From the NCBI GenBank assembly GCA_963726995.1, contig CAVSEP010000006.1, forward strand, positions 1,302,001 to 1,366,000: 64,000 nt of DNA, in the 5' to 3' direction. The notes beneath the pieces are model-generated. The model had not been told where the DNA came from. It saw only the letters and a list, made by a program, of their open reading frames with translations, and did not search any database. Shown in pieces: positions 45,420 through 52,903 of the stretch (its first letter is position 1; every line of letters begins with the position of its first letter). A program made the position numbers and the translations under genes. This DNA comes from DAIDKA01 sp963726995 (GTDB taxonomy: Bacteria; Pseudomonadota; Gammaproteobacteria; Steroidobacterales; Steroidobacteraceae).

Positions 45420-45436
45420 AACATATTGATTATGTT
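45420..45436. repeat. Short inverted repeat before the tRNA gene
   Basis: AACATA-TTGAT-TATGTT, a 6-base inverted repeat in an AT-rich patch 48 bases upstream of tRNA-Arg. The 297-base gap between the LiaF-like gene (45186) and the tRNA (45484) otherwise holds no gene. The repeat may be a regulatory site or a weak hairpin in an upstream transcript. Confidence 0.3.
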
Positions 45437-45483
45437 GGGGACTTGAAGCCAGGTCCCAAGGTGACCGCGGCGACCTGCATTAC

Positions 45484-45560
45484 GCGCCCGTAGCTCAGTT
45501 GGATAGAGCGCATGGCTACGAACCATGAGGTCGGGAGTTCGAATCTCTCCGGGCGCGCCA
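45484..45560 (+). tRNA. tRNA-Arg (anticodon ACG)
   Basis: 77 nt with encoded CCA. The acceptor stem GCGCCCG pairs with CGGGCGC, the discriminator is G, and GCCA closes the 3' end. The D-stem/loop is GCTCAGTTGGATAGAGC. The anticodon stem CATGG/CCATG encloses CTACGAA, giving anticodon ACG, normally edited to ICG to read CGU, CGC and CGA. The T-arm is CGGGAGTTCGAATCTCTCC. All parts fold as a standard tRNA. Confidence 0.97.
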
Positions 45561-45569
45561 GTTACGACA

Positions 45570-45613
45570 ATGTCTATACCGGTTACTTCGGTAACGGCTA
45601 ATACCGGAGACAT
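45570..45613 (+). other. Nested stem-loop just after tRNA-Arg
   Basis: An inner hairpin, GTTAC-TTCG-GTAAC (45582-45595), has a very stable cUUCGg tetraloop. An outer stem, ATGTCT (45570-45575) with AGACAT (45608-45613), encloses it. There is no T run, so it is not a classical Rho-independent terminator. It may shape tRNA 3' processing or be a small structured RNA. Confidence 0.4.
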
Positions 45614-45686
45614 GGGTGACACTGGTTAGTCTTCACCGCCCGGGAACCGGAGCCTCCCAAGCCCCAGCCTTGACGGTACTGCATCG

Positions 45687-46184
45687 ATGCCAAAACCGAA
45701 AAGCCGTTCCCGCGGCACACAATTTGACGAGACTTCCTTCGTAGCCAAACGCAGCGCAGCCGTGCCCCACGAATTTGTTCTGGACGCCATTGCTTCGCTG
45801 GGGCCCGCCACACGGCGGATGTTTGGCTGTCTTGCGGTCTACGTCGAGGAGAAGATCGTTCTCATCCTGCGCGACCGGAAGGACTTCCCGGCCGACAACG
45901 GCGTCTGGCTGGCGACGACGGCGCCGCATCACGAGAGCCTGCAGCGGCTGTTTCCGTCCATGCGCTCGATCCAGTTGTTCGAGACGGCTGTGACCCATTG
46001 GCAGGTGCTGCCCGCCGATGCGCCGGATTTCGAGCACGCCGCGCTTGGCGCCTGTGCACTGATCATTGCGGGTGATTCTAGAATCGGCAAGGTGCCAAAG
46101 CGGCGTCCGATTTCCCGGTTGTCCGCAAAGGCGTCCAAGACCCCGCGCTCAAGTAAGAATTCGAGCGCATCCCGCAAGAAATAG
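45687..46184 (+). CDS. TfoX N-terminal-like small protein
   Basis: 165 aa cytoplasmic protein. The core HEFVLDAIASLGPATRRMFG followed by AVYVEEKIVLILRDRKD resembles the N-terminal domain of TfoX/YjbR-like proteins. GVWLATTAPHHESLQRLFPS and THWQVLPADAPDFE follow. The C-terminal 35 residues are Lys/Ser/Arg-rich and likely bind nucleic acid or are disordered. No DNA-uptake gene lies nearby, so a competence role should not be assumed. Confidence 0.7.
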   Translation: MPKPKSRSRGTQFDETSFVAKRSAAVPHEFVLDAIASLGPATRRMFGCLAVYVEEKIVLILRDRKDFPADNGVWLATTAPHHESLQRLFPSMRSIQLFETAVTHWQVLPADAPDFEHAALGACALIIAGDSRIGKVPKRRPISRLSAKASKTPRSSKNSSASRKK

Positions 46185-46216
46185 ATCGTCCGTATTCAAG
46201 GCTGGATCGTGCCGGC

Positions 46217-46645
46217 TCAAAACGGCAGTGGCGCGAGATCCGGTTCCACCCACGCCCGCCGGGCCGTTACCGAAAACAGCAGCGGCCTGGACCAGTACTT
46301 GAATATCCAATCCGAACGTCCGACCGCAGTTGCAAGTAACTCACCGAGAATCTCCTGCAAGGACGCATCTGGCCGGCTCAGAAGCCAGGCGTGCGCGACA
46401 CGCAAGGACGCAAGGGTAATGGTTTCGTGATATCCGTCGGTATCGGTGTTCGCAACGCCGGTGGCTTCGTTGTAGGCCATGATCAGCGGCGGCATCTCCT
46501 GCATGGCGTGCAATCCCCTGCGCTTGAGCAGCCACAGCGCAGCTGCAAAGTGCGCCGCATGTGTCCAGGCGGTCTTGGGCAGCGAGCGATCCAGCAATCC
46601 TCGGGCGATCAAGTCGATCTGTTCGTCGGTGAGAGAAACTGTCAT
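46217..46645 (-). CDS. Conserved hypothetical protein, about 142 aa
   Basis: Starts MTVSLTDEQIDLIARGLLDR (ATG 46645); an in-frame start at 46693 would add 16 residues that look unlike a protein start. The sequence is helical, with WTHAAHFAAALWLLKRRG and NTDTDGYHETITLASLRVAH. Conserved histidines (THAAHF, GYHET) suggest a metal or ligand site. No function is known to me. It is third in line after the PhyH and radical SAM genes, 63 bases after the latter, and may share their transcript. Confidence 0.65.
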   Translation of the reverse strand: MTVSLTDEQIDLIARGLLDRSLPKTAWTHAAHFAAALWLLKRRGLHAMQEMPPLIMAYNEATGVANTDTDGYHETITLASLRVAHAWLLSRPDASLQEILGELLATAVGRSDWIFKYWSRPLLFSVTARRAWVEPDLAPLPF

Positions 46646-46708
46646 GGAGCAGCCAGGCCAAAGACACGCCGATAACCCGCCGGCATCGGACATATTTTGT
46701 GGTATCCG

Positions 46709-48139
46709 TCAGGCGGAATCCACCGGCCGAACCGGGCGGGCGACGTTCAAAGAAGGGTCAGCGCTGCGACGCACTTCGCTCAAGACCGACTCAAGCAACG
46801 GCAGCACCTTCGGCAGGCGCCGTGCGTGAATGACCGCCGCCCAGAACGGCTCGCACTTCTTCCACCCAATGGCGTAGGCAAGATGCTTGGCCCGATGCTT
46901 CCAGGCCTCGTGCCTAAACGCGCCCCGAAAAATGTTCCGGAACTCGTAGAACCGCCGATAGGCCCGCCAGTATCCGCACTCCAGTTCGGATACCGTCAAA
47001 TGCTTCGGGGAGTAGACGGCGTGACGGGTATCGTACTGCGCCCAGTCCTGATGCAGGATGCGTCGCTCGGCCGACAGTTTTGCGTGCAGAGCCGTGCCGG
47101 GATAGGGGGTCAGAATGTGGAAGGTCGCCGTAGTGAGTCCCTGGCCCACTGCCCAGTCCACCGTGCGGTCGAACACCCCGGGATCATCCTCGTCGAGTCC
47201 AAAGACAAAGCTGCCATTGATCATGACGCCGAGGTCGTGCAGACGCTGGATCGCCTGCCCGTAGTCCCGGTGCAGGTTCTGGCGCTTGTTGGCGGCCACC
47301 AGGTTGGCCTCCGACAGGCTCTCGAACCCGACGAATAGACTGCGCAGACCGGCCCGGGCGGCTTCGACGACCAGGTTGCCGCGCAGTATCGAGTCGACCG
47401 TGGCGGCGCCCTGCCAGATGCGGCCCATGCCGCGCATTCCTTGAAACAGTTCGCTGGCGAATCGCCGATGGCCCAGCACGTGATCGTCCAGGAAATACAG
47501 ATGACGGCCCGGCAAGCGCTCGATTTCCGCAAGAGCGTCGTCGACAGTCTGGGTATAGAAGCCCCGGCCGCCGGCAAAGAACGCGTCCTTGTAGCAGAAG
47601 TCGCAGTGATGAGGGCAGCCCCGGGTGACGACGATGGAATTCGGCACCAGGTAGCGGGAACGTTTGATCAGATCGCGCCGAATGGGCGGCACGCCGACCA
47701 GCGTGCGCTGCGACGAAGTGTAGCGAGGACGGGGCACGCCGCCTCGGTAGTCGGCCAGGAATTCGGGGCAGGTGTCCTCGGCGGGCCCTAGAAAGATCGA
47801 ATCGGCGTGGCGAGCCGCCTCGTCCGGCAGCGAAGTGACGTGCAGTCCGCCGAGCGCCACGTAGCTGCCGCGCGCGCGATAGCGATCGGCCAGGGCATAG
47901 GCCCGGCAGGCGTTGGTGATATAGACCTGGATGAAGACCAGGTCAGGGGTATCGTCGTCCGGTAGTGCTTCGACGTGTTCGTCGAATAACTGCAGCTCAT
48001 CATCCTCGCCAAAGTATGCCGCGAGCGTCGCCAGGCCCAGCGGCGGAAACAGCGAGTACTTGATCGGCCGCCAGAATGGGCTGGTCGCCTCCGTCAGGGC
48101 CGGCAGAATGAGCGTTGCACGCAGCCGACGCCTTGGCAT
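46709..48139 (-). CDS. B12-binding-domain radical SAM protein
   Basis: 476 aa. The N-terminal 150 residues have a cobalamin-binding-like Rossmann part (IKYSLFPPLGLATLAAYF, LVFIQVYITNACRAYALADR). The radical SAM motif is TRGCPHHCDFCYKDAFF, giving three cysteines for the [4Fe-4S] cluster. Later motifs include YFLDDHVLGHRRFASELFQG and ILTPYPGTALH. Members methylate or rearrange unactivated carbons in hopanoids, antibiotics and tetrapyrroles; the substrate here is unknown. The PhyH gene lies 40 bases upstream, so they form a pair. Confidence 0.88.
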   Translation of the reverse strand: MPRRRLRATLILPALTEATSPFWRPIKYSLFPPLGLATLAAYFGEDDELQLFDEHVEALPDDDTPDLVFIQVYITNACRAYALADRYRARGSYVALGGLHVTSLPDEAARHADSIFLGPAEDTCPEFLADYRGGVPRPRYTSSQRTLVGVPPIRRDLIKRSRYLVPNSIVVTRGCPHHCDFCYKDAFFAGGRGFYTQTVDDALAEIERLPGRHLYFLDDHVLGHRRFASELFQGMRGMGRIWQGAATVDSILRGNLVVEAARAGLRSLFVGFESLSEANLVAANKRQNLHRDYGQAIQRLHDLGVMINGSFVFGLDEDDPGVFDRTVDWAVGQGLTTATFHILTPYPGTALHAKLSAERRILHQDWAQYDTRHAVYSPKHLTVSELECGYWRAYRRFYEFRNIFRGAFRHEAWKHRAKHLAYAIGWKKCEPFWAAVIHARRLPKVLPLLESVLSEVRRSADPSLNVARPVRPVDSA

Positions 48140-48179
48140 GGAGAAACCATACCACAGAGTACTTTGCGCAGCAAAGTGA

Positions 48180-48992
48180 TTACCCCTGCCAGTACGGCTG
48201 CTGCATGCTGCTGCTGAGCAGGAATCGGGGTTGCCGGCCCAGGTGCGCCGCCGGCACTGCGTGCAGCAGCAGGGAGTGCATCAGGATCAGATCACCCGCC
48301 GCCGCGGTGTTTTCCACGACCTGCAGCGGGATTCCGTCGATCTCTTCAACCCGCTGGTGAAAGCGGCTGATGCGCGCGCCACGCTCGCCGTCGGCGCACA
48401 GGTCACGCAGATAGGGGTGTCGTTGCAGGGACTTGCGCAGCTGCGCGCTGCGTAGACCCGGCGCGGGAGGATGCTCCGCAAACCATTTGTGCACCAGGCG
48501 ATGCGACCCGCTGAGAATGTTCGTTCCGCCACACTGCTTGCCGACGTCGGTGAGCATGGCGTGAATCAATATGCCGCACGGCGGCGTGAGCCGACCGGTG
48601 TAATCTCCGTCCATGTGCCAGCCGGTGCTGGGAATGCCCCAGCTGCCGCCGGTCGGGAAATGCAGGAAGAAGGCCCCCCAGTTCCTGGGCAATGGCAGCG
48701 ACTGGCCTTCGAGCACCTCCGCGATGGCGCCGATCGTGCGGTCGCTGCCGACGGCGCGAAAGACGGGGTCGCCTTTCAGGTGCTGCAGGTGCTCGGGCCG
48801 AATCTTGATCCAGGACGACGGATCATCCCGAAGGATCCCGGTCTGCTCGAGCGCGCTCCAGATGACTTGGCACATCGAGGCGGCCGCATCGGCGCCGAAG
48901 GCGCCCGGAAGGCGGATCCAGCCGTGGGCGCGGAAGTGTTCCAATTCCGATTGAAGCAAAACAGCCATTCGCAGCCCGATGCGGTCCGACAT
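48180..48992 (-). CDS. Phytanoyl-CoA dioxygenase (PhyH)-family protein
   Basis: 270 aa from ATG 48992, or 262 aa from ATG 48968 (MAVLLQSELEHF). Non-heme iron, 2-oxoglutarate-dependent fold: the HxD motif is in GWHMDGDYTGRL, the distal His in LILMHSLLLHAVP, and an Arg for oxoglutarate in RQPRFLLSS. Family members hydroxylate aliphatic carbons or halogenate. Together with the radical SAM protein it suggests tailoring of a lipid or secondary metabolite. A perfect inverted repeat overlaps the longer start, favouring the shorter one. Confidence 0.84.
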   Translation of the reverse strand: MSDRIGLRMAVLLQSELEHFRAHGWIRLPGAFGADAAASMCQVIWSALEQTGILRDDPSSWIKIRPEHLQHLKGDPVFRAVGSDRTIGAIAEVLEGQSLPLPRNWGAFFLHFPTGGSWGIPSTGWHMDGDYTGRLTPPCGILIHAMLTDVGKQCGGTNILSGSHRLVHKWFAEHPPAPGLRSAQLRKSLQRHPYLRDLCADGERGARISRFHQRVEEIDGIPLQVVENTAAAGDLILMHSLLLHAVPAAHLGRQPRFLLSSSMQQPYWQG

Positions 48993-49006
48993 GCAACTCG
49001 TTGCAT
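48991..49006. promoter_or_regulatory. Inverted repeat at the start of the PhyH gene
   Basis: ATGCAAC-TC-GTTGCAT, 7-base arms with a 2-base spacer, sits at the edge of the 206-base divergent region between PhyH and the acetate transporter. It overlaps the upstream ATG of PhyH. The layout fits an operator controlling the PhyH/radical SAM pair. The remaining gap up to 49198 shows no gene and no clear promoter. Confidence 0.4.
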
Positions 49007-49198
49007 GATATCTCGCAGGCTGTGAATACGATGCCGGTGGGTGCGCCGGTAAGCGGGCGGACCGAACCTTGATCGCGGTGCATCAAAACGGCGGGTACCT
49101 GATTCGAGCACCGATTTGTTGAGTGCTACACTTCGGCTGCGGCGATTTCCGAACATCCATAATTTGCACGCCGCCAATTTCCGGGGGGAATTCGAGCC

Positions 49199-49765
49199 AT
49201 GGAAAATCGATTTGCGAATCCTGCGCCGCTTGGCCTGATCGGCTTTGCATCCACGACATGGCTACTGAGCCTGGTAAACGCCGGGATCTTCCCCTCGCAG
49301 GGCATGCCGCTGGTGCTCGGCATGGCACTGGCATTCGGCGGCGGCGCCCAGGTCCTGGCAGGTCTGTTGTCCTACATTCGCGGCAACACCTTTGCGACCG
49401 TGGCATTCATCAGCTATGGATCCTTCTGGCTGTCGTTTGTCGCCTACGTCCACGAATTCGGTGGTGGGGCGCCTCCGGCATTCGTCGGCTGGTACCTGCT
49501 GGTGTGGGGTGTTTTCACCTTCTACATGTGGATCGCGTCCTTCCGGCACAACACGGCCTTGCAGCTGGTATTCCTGACGCTGTGGATTACGTTCTTCATT
49601 CTCGCGGCCGGTGATCTGTTCGGCTCGGCCATGCTGCACCAGACCGGCGGATACACGGGACTGCTGTGCGCGGCGCTTGCGGCGTACCTTTCGGCGGCCG
49701 AGATCATCAACGCGGACTATGGCCGTACGGTCTTGCCGATTGGCGCGAGGCTGCCGGCGAAGTAA
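49199..49765 (+). CDS. satP: Acetate/succinate uptake transporter, SatP family
   Basis: 188 aa with six helices. The family signature NPAPLGLIGFASTTWLLS is at the N-terminus, and the conserved GSFWLSF is in helix 3. SatP (YaaH) proteins are proton symporters for acetate and succinate in the inner membrane. A GGGGG-type ribosome site precedes the ATG. The next gene follows after 35 bases. Confidence 0.93.
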   Translation: MENRFANPAPLGLIGFASTTWLLSLVNAGIFPSQGMPLVLGMALAFGGGAQVLAGLLSYIRGNTFATVAFISYGSFWLSFVAYVHEFGGGAPPAFVGWYLLVWGVFTFYMWIASFRHNTALQLVFLTLWITFFILAAGDLFGSAMLHQTGGYTGLLCAALAAYLSAAEIINADYGRTVLPIGARLPAK

Positions 49766-49800
49766 CGGCGAAGCTTCGCTCGAAAACCAAAGGAGCACTC

Positions 49801-50166
49801 ATGAGCACGAAGAACACTTATCTCGCAGTTTACCTGGGCAGCAAGACCAGCCCGCAGCGCACGGCCTGGGATGCGCTGTCGGAGGCGGAGCGCAAGTCGA
49901 GGCAGGAGAAGGGAATGGCTGCCTGGGGGGCCTGGATGCAGAAGAATCAGGCGGCCATCACGACCGTGGGTGGACCCTTGGGCAAGACCAAGAAGGTCGG
50001 GCCGCGCGGCGTCGAAGACACGACCAATTCCCTGGCTGCGTTCACGATCGTGCAGGCCGAATCCCATGAGGCCGCGGCAAAGCTGTTCGAAAACCACCCG
50101 CATTTCGCGATCTTCCCGGGCGATGCGGTTGAAATCATGCCGGTGATGGCCATTCCCGGCGCATAG
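49801..50166 (+). CDS. YCII-related small protein
   Basis: 121 aa cytoplasmic protein starting MSTKNTYLAVYLGSKTSPQR. The ferredoxin-like fold of YciI-type proteins is suggested by beta segments at TYLAVYLG and SLAAFTIVQAESHEAAAKLF and by HFAIFPGDAVEIMPV near the end. The function of such proteins is mostly unknown; some have hydrolase activity. GGAG-like ribosome site upstream. It follows the acetate transporter by 35 bases. Confidence 0.72.
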   Translation: MSTKNTYLAVYLGSKTSPQRTAWDALSEAERKSRQEKGMAAWGAWMQKNQAAITTVGGPLGKTKKVGPRGVEDTTNSLAAFTIVQAESHEAAAKLFENHPHFAIFPGDAVEIMPVMAIPGA

Positions 50167-50280
50167 CCAAATCGCTAGACTAGGCCTTCCGTAAAACCTA
50201 AAGAGTCGGCGCCGCCGTTGCTTTTCGAAAGCGACGGTCAGGCGGCCAGCGCTGCCAACAATTTCTTCGGGGGGACAGTA

Positions 50281-51255
50281 ATGAACACGAACAGGCTCAT
50301 AGCGTGGCTCGGCGCCGCGGCGCTGGCGCTGATGGTGGGGACGGCCCAGGCTGCGAACACCGTGTTGGACCGCGCCGCGTTGCTGAAGCTGGCAGACAGC
50401 TATCTTGCCGCACTGCTCGCGCATGACCCTGGCAAGGTGCCGCTCGCCGCCGATGCGAAGACGGTCGAGAACGTCACCCGCATCAAGGCCGGGGAGGGTC
50501 TGTGGAAGACGGCCGGATCCGCGCCGACCGACTTCAAGATCGTGGTGGCGGACCCGGTGCTGCAGGAGGTGGGCGCCCTGGTGGTGATGCAGAATGACGG
50601 CAAAGCCTCGCAGGTCGGTATCCGGCTCAAGGTCGTCAATGGCAAGATAGTCGAGGCCGAGCACCTGGTGGTCGCGATGCGTGATCCAAACAGTCCCACC
50701 CTGCAGAAGCCGCGTCCGGCCATCCCCCTGGAAATCCCCGACGAGTATGCGGACTCGCACGGTCGGATGATCCATATCGCGAAGTCCTACTACGACGCTC
50801 TGGACAACAATAACGGCCACCTGGCGCCATTCGCGCCGGACTGCGAACGCCATGAAAACGGCTTTCGCACGGCGCCCAACGGTGGACCCTCGCTGGTCAC
50901 GACGTTTCCCGGTGGCGGCCCGCCGCGCAAGCCCGGCCTGATGGGCATGCAGGACTGTACGTCGCAGATAGATTCCGGAGCGTTCCAGTACATCACCACG
51001 ATCGAAGATCGCCGCGTGGAGGTCGCCGACACGGTGACGGGGCTGGCGATCGGTTTCTCGCATTTCCATCATCCGATGACCCAGAAGAAGTTTGCGATTA
51101 CCGGCAATCCGGATCGGACCGAATCCGACATGACCAACCAGAAGCCCTTTGACATGCCGGCCATGCATATCTTCAAGATCTGGGGCGGACAGATTCATGA
51201 GATCGAGGCGATCGGGGTGAGCCTGCCCTACAACTCGCCTACCGGCTGGGAGTAG
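50281..51255 (+). CDS. Secreted DUF8021-like protein, paralogue 3
   Basis: 324 aa from ATG 50281; the signal peptide is LIAWLGAAALALMVGTAQA. The mature protein starts LDRAALLKLADSYLAALLAH, the same place as CDRxC in the other two paralogues, but both cysteines are replaced here. GEGLWKTAG, GHLAPFAPDCERHENG and the ending YNSPTGWE match the family. A GGGGG ribosome site precedes the start. It is a single gene with its own 114-base leader. The role is unknown. Confidence 0.78.
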   Translation: MNTNRLIAWLGAAALALMVGTAQAANTVLDRAALLKLADSYLAALLAHDPGKVPLAADAKTVENVTRIKAGEGLWKTAGSAPTDFKIVVADPVLQEVGALVVMQNDGKASQVGIRLKVVNGKIVEAEHLVVAMRDPNSPTLQKPRPAIPLEIPDEYADSHGRMIHIAKSYYDALDNNNGHLAPFAPDCERHENGFRTAPNGGPSLVTTFPGGGPPRKPGLMGMQDCTSQIDSGAFQYITTIEDRRVEVADTVTGLAIGFSHFHHPMTQKKFAITGNPDRTESDMTNQKPFDMPAMHIFKIWGGQIHEIEAIGVSLPYNSPTGWE

Positions 51256-51385
51256 ATCCGGACCGTCCACGCAGGGGCGGATTCGGCGGCCGTCTTAAGT
51301 TATTGATTAAAAAGTAAACAATTGCATCGGAGGGTGTGACCTGCCCGCACGACCCGGCCAGCTCCGGGTGGTATAAGACCCCGCC

Positions 51386-52492
51386 ATGGACTGCCCAAAG
51401 TGCGGCCACTCGCAGGCGAACACGGTCAAATGTGAATCGTGCGGGGTCTATTTCGCCAAGCTCCCGCAACCGGGAACGACCACCACGCGCACCTTGACCG
51501 AGCCGCCGGCGCCCCGGGGTTTCAGCATCGGCGTGTTGCTGCTGGCGGTCGTGGCCACCGGCAGCATCGTCTATCTTCTGACGCGAGGTGGCCACGGGCC
51601 GCCAGCCGCGGCGGCAGCCTCCGCGCCCACTGCCGTGCCCGCCGGGCTCGCATCGGCAGCGGCGCTCTCAACCCAGGCCGGGCAGTCGGCGACTGCGGCC
51701 ATCAATGCAGTCGAGGCAGCGCGCCGGGCCACGGTTTTCATCCGCACGGACTGGGGCCTGGGCTCCGGCTTCATCATCGATGCGGATTGCCACGCGGTCA
51801 CCAACCGGCACGTCGTGGAGACCGACGGCGCCAGAGTCGTGGCCAACGTGGATCACAATCCGGAAGTACAGCAGGACATCGCGCTCACCCAGCAGCGTCT
51901 CCAGAACGCCATTCTCGCCGCCCAACTGCGCCGCCGCGCGCTCGCCAGCCAACCGGGCAACAATCTTGAAGTCATGCAGCTGGATGAACGCATTCGCCAG
52001 ATGCAACAGATGCTGGTGAACTTGCCGCAGCGCGTGGACGCCGACATCACCAGGCGCGTCAACGACGCCGACCACAGCGGCTTCTCGGTGACATTGCTGG
52101 ACGGGACCCGCTACGAAGGGCTGCACGCACGTCTATCCGAGAGCGCGGATCTGGCGGTGTTCCAGCTGCCGGCGAACAACTGCCCGTTCATCGCCACGGA
52201 GCGCAACGCCGCGTTGCGAATCGGCCAGCGGGTCTACACCATCGGCAATCCATCGGGGCTGGGCTATACGGTGACTAGCGGCGTGGTGTCGGGCCTGCGC
52301 GACATGGAGGGCAAGCGCTACGTGCAGACCGATGCGCCAATCAATCCCGGCAATAGCGGTGGGCCGCTGATTACCGAGGAGGGGCGCGTAATCGGCATCA
52401 ATTCCCTGGTGATGCGCGGCGTGCAGGGTATCGGCTTTGCGATCCCCATCGATATCGTGTTCAGGGAGTTCCCGGAGATGGCACCCCTGTAG
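51386..52492 (+). CDS. Zinc-ribbon membrane protein with trypsin-like protease domain
   Basis: 368 aa. Residues 3-19 are a zinc ribbon (CPKCG, CESCG) in the cytoplasm. One helix (FSIGVLLLAVVATGSIVYLL) is followed by an Ala-rich linker. The S1/HtrA-like protease has catalytic His142 in NRHVV, Asp255 in SADLAVFQL and Ser324 in PGNSGGPL. Between His and Asp there is an insertion, about residues 158-232, rich in Gln, Arg and Leu and likely a coiled coil. No PDZ domain follows. The AT-rich stretch 51296-51326 in the 130-base leader probably holds the promoter. Confidence 0.88.
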   Translation: MDCPKCGHSQANTVKCESCGVYFAKLPQPGTTTTRTLTEPPAPRGFSIGVLLLAVVATGSIVYLLTRGGHGPPAAAAASAPTAVPAGLASAAALSTQAGQSATAAINAVEAARRATVFIRTDWGLGSGFIIDADCHAVTNRHVVETDGARVVANVDHNPEVQQDIALTQQRLQNAILAAQLRRRALASQPGNNLEVMQLDERIRQMQQMLVNLPQRVDADITRRVNDADHSGFSVTLLDGTRYEGLHARLSESADLAVFQLPANNCPFIATERNAALRIGQRVYTIGNPSGLGYTVTSGVVSGLRDMEGKRYVQTDAPINPGNSGGPLITEEGRVIGINSLVMRGVQGIGFAIPIDIVFREFPEMAPL

Positions 52493-52507
52493 CAATGGCG
52501 CGCGCTG

Positions 52508-52903
52508 TCAGCGCACCTTTCGCACTTCCCGGGACCGGTTGTCCTGGATGAACGTGAATCCGGCCACGCGCCCATGGTCGTCAAACGTCGCGACCAGCTC
52601 CCCTGGCGAGTCGCGCACGAAGAAATGCGTTGCCGAGTCGGCCAGCAACTCCAGTTGCGGGTCTTGCGGAGAATCCGCTCTGCCGGCATAGAGCCGTCCA
52701 TCGCGCACGGTGAGTGAGAATATCTCTCCGCCCAGATCGTAGTCGCCGGCGTAGCGCTGCAGTAGTGGAGCAGGCAGATTCACCGCAGTCCGGACCGCCG
52801 GCTCGGCGGTCCGCTGGGCAGCGCCGGTTGCGTAGTATGACAGCCATGCGCCGCTTAGGATGAGGGCGGCGCCCAAGAACAGCGTGCCGCGGGACAGCTT
52901 CAT
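52508..52903 (-). CDS. Small membrane-anchored DUF3471-like protein
   Basis: 131 aa from ATG 52903. One N-terminal hydrophobic segment (TLFLGAALILSGAWLSYYAT) anchors or exports it. The remaining 90 residues resemble the DUF3471-like beta domain often fused to beta-lactamase-like enzymes (LLQRYAGDYDLGGEIFSLTV, GELVATFDDHGRVAGFTFIQ). Its start overlaps the ABC permease stop by ATGA, so it is the last gene of the GntR/ABC operon. Confidence 0.68.
   Translation of the reverse strand: MKLSRGTLFLGAALILSGAWLSYYATGAAQRTAEPAVRTAVNLPAPLLQRYAGDYDLGGEIFSLTVRDGRLYAGRADSPQDPQLELLADSATHFFVRDSPGELVATFDDHGRVAGFTFIQDNRSREVRKVR

Noticed and set aside
45407..45622. Small frame across the tRNA gene on the minus strand
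   Set aside because: It is antisense to a well-folded tRNA and has no ribosome site; an artefact.
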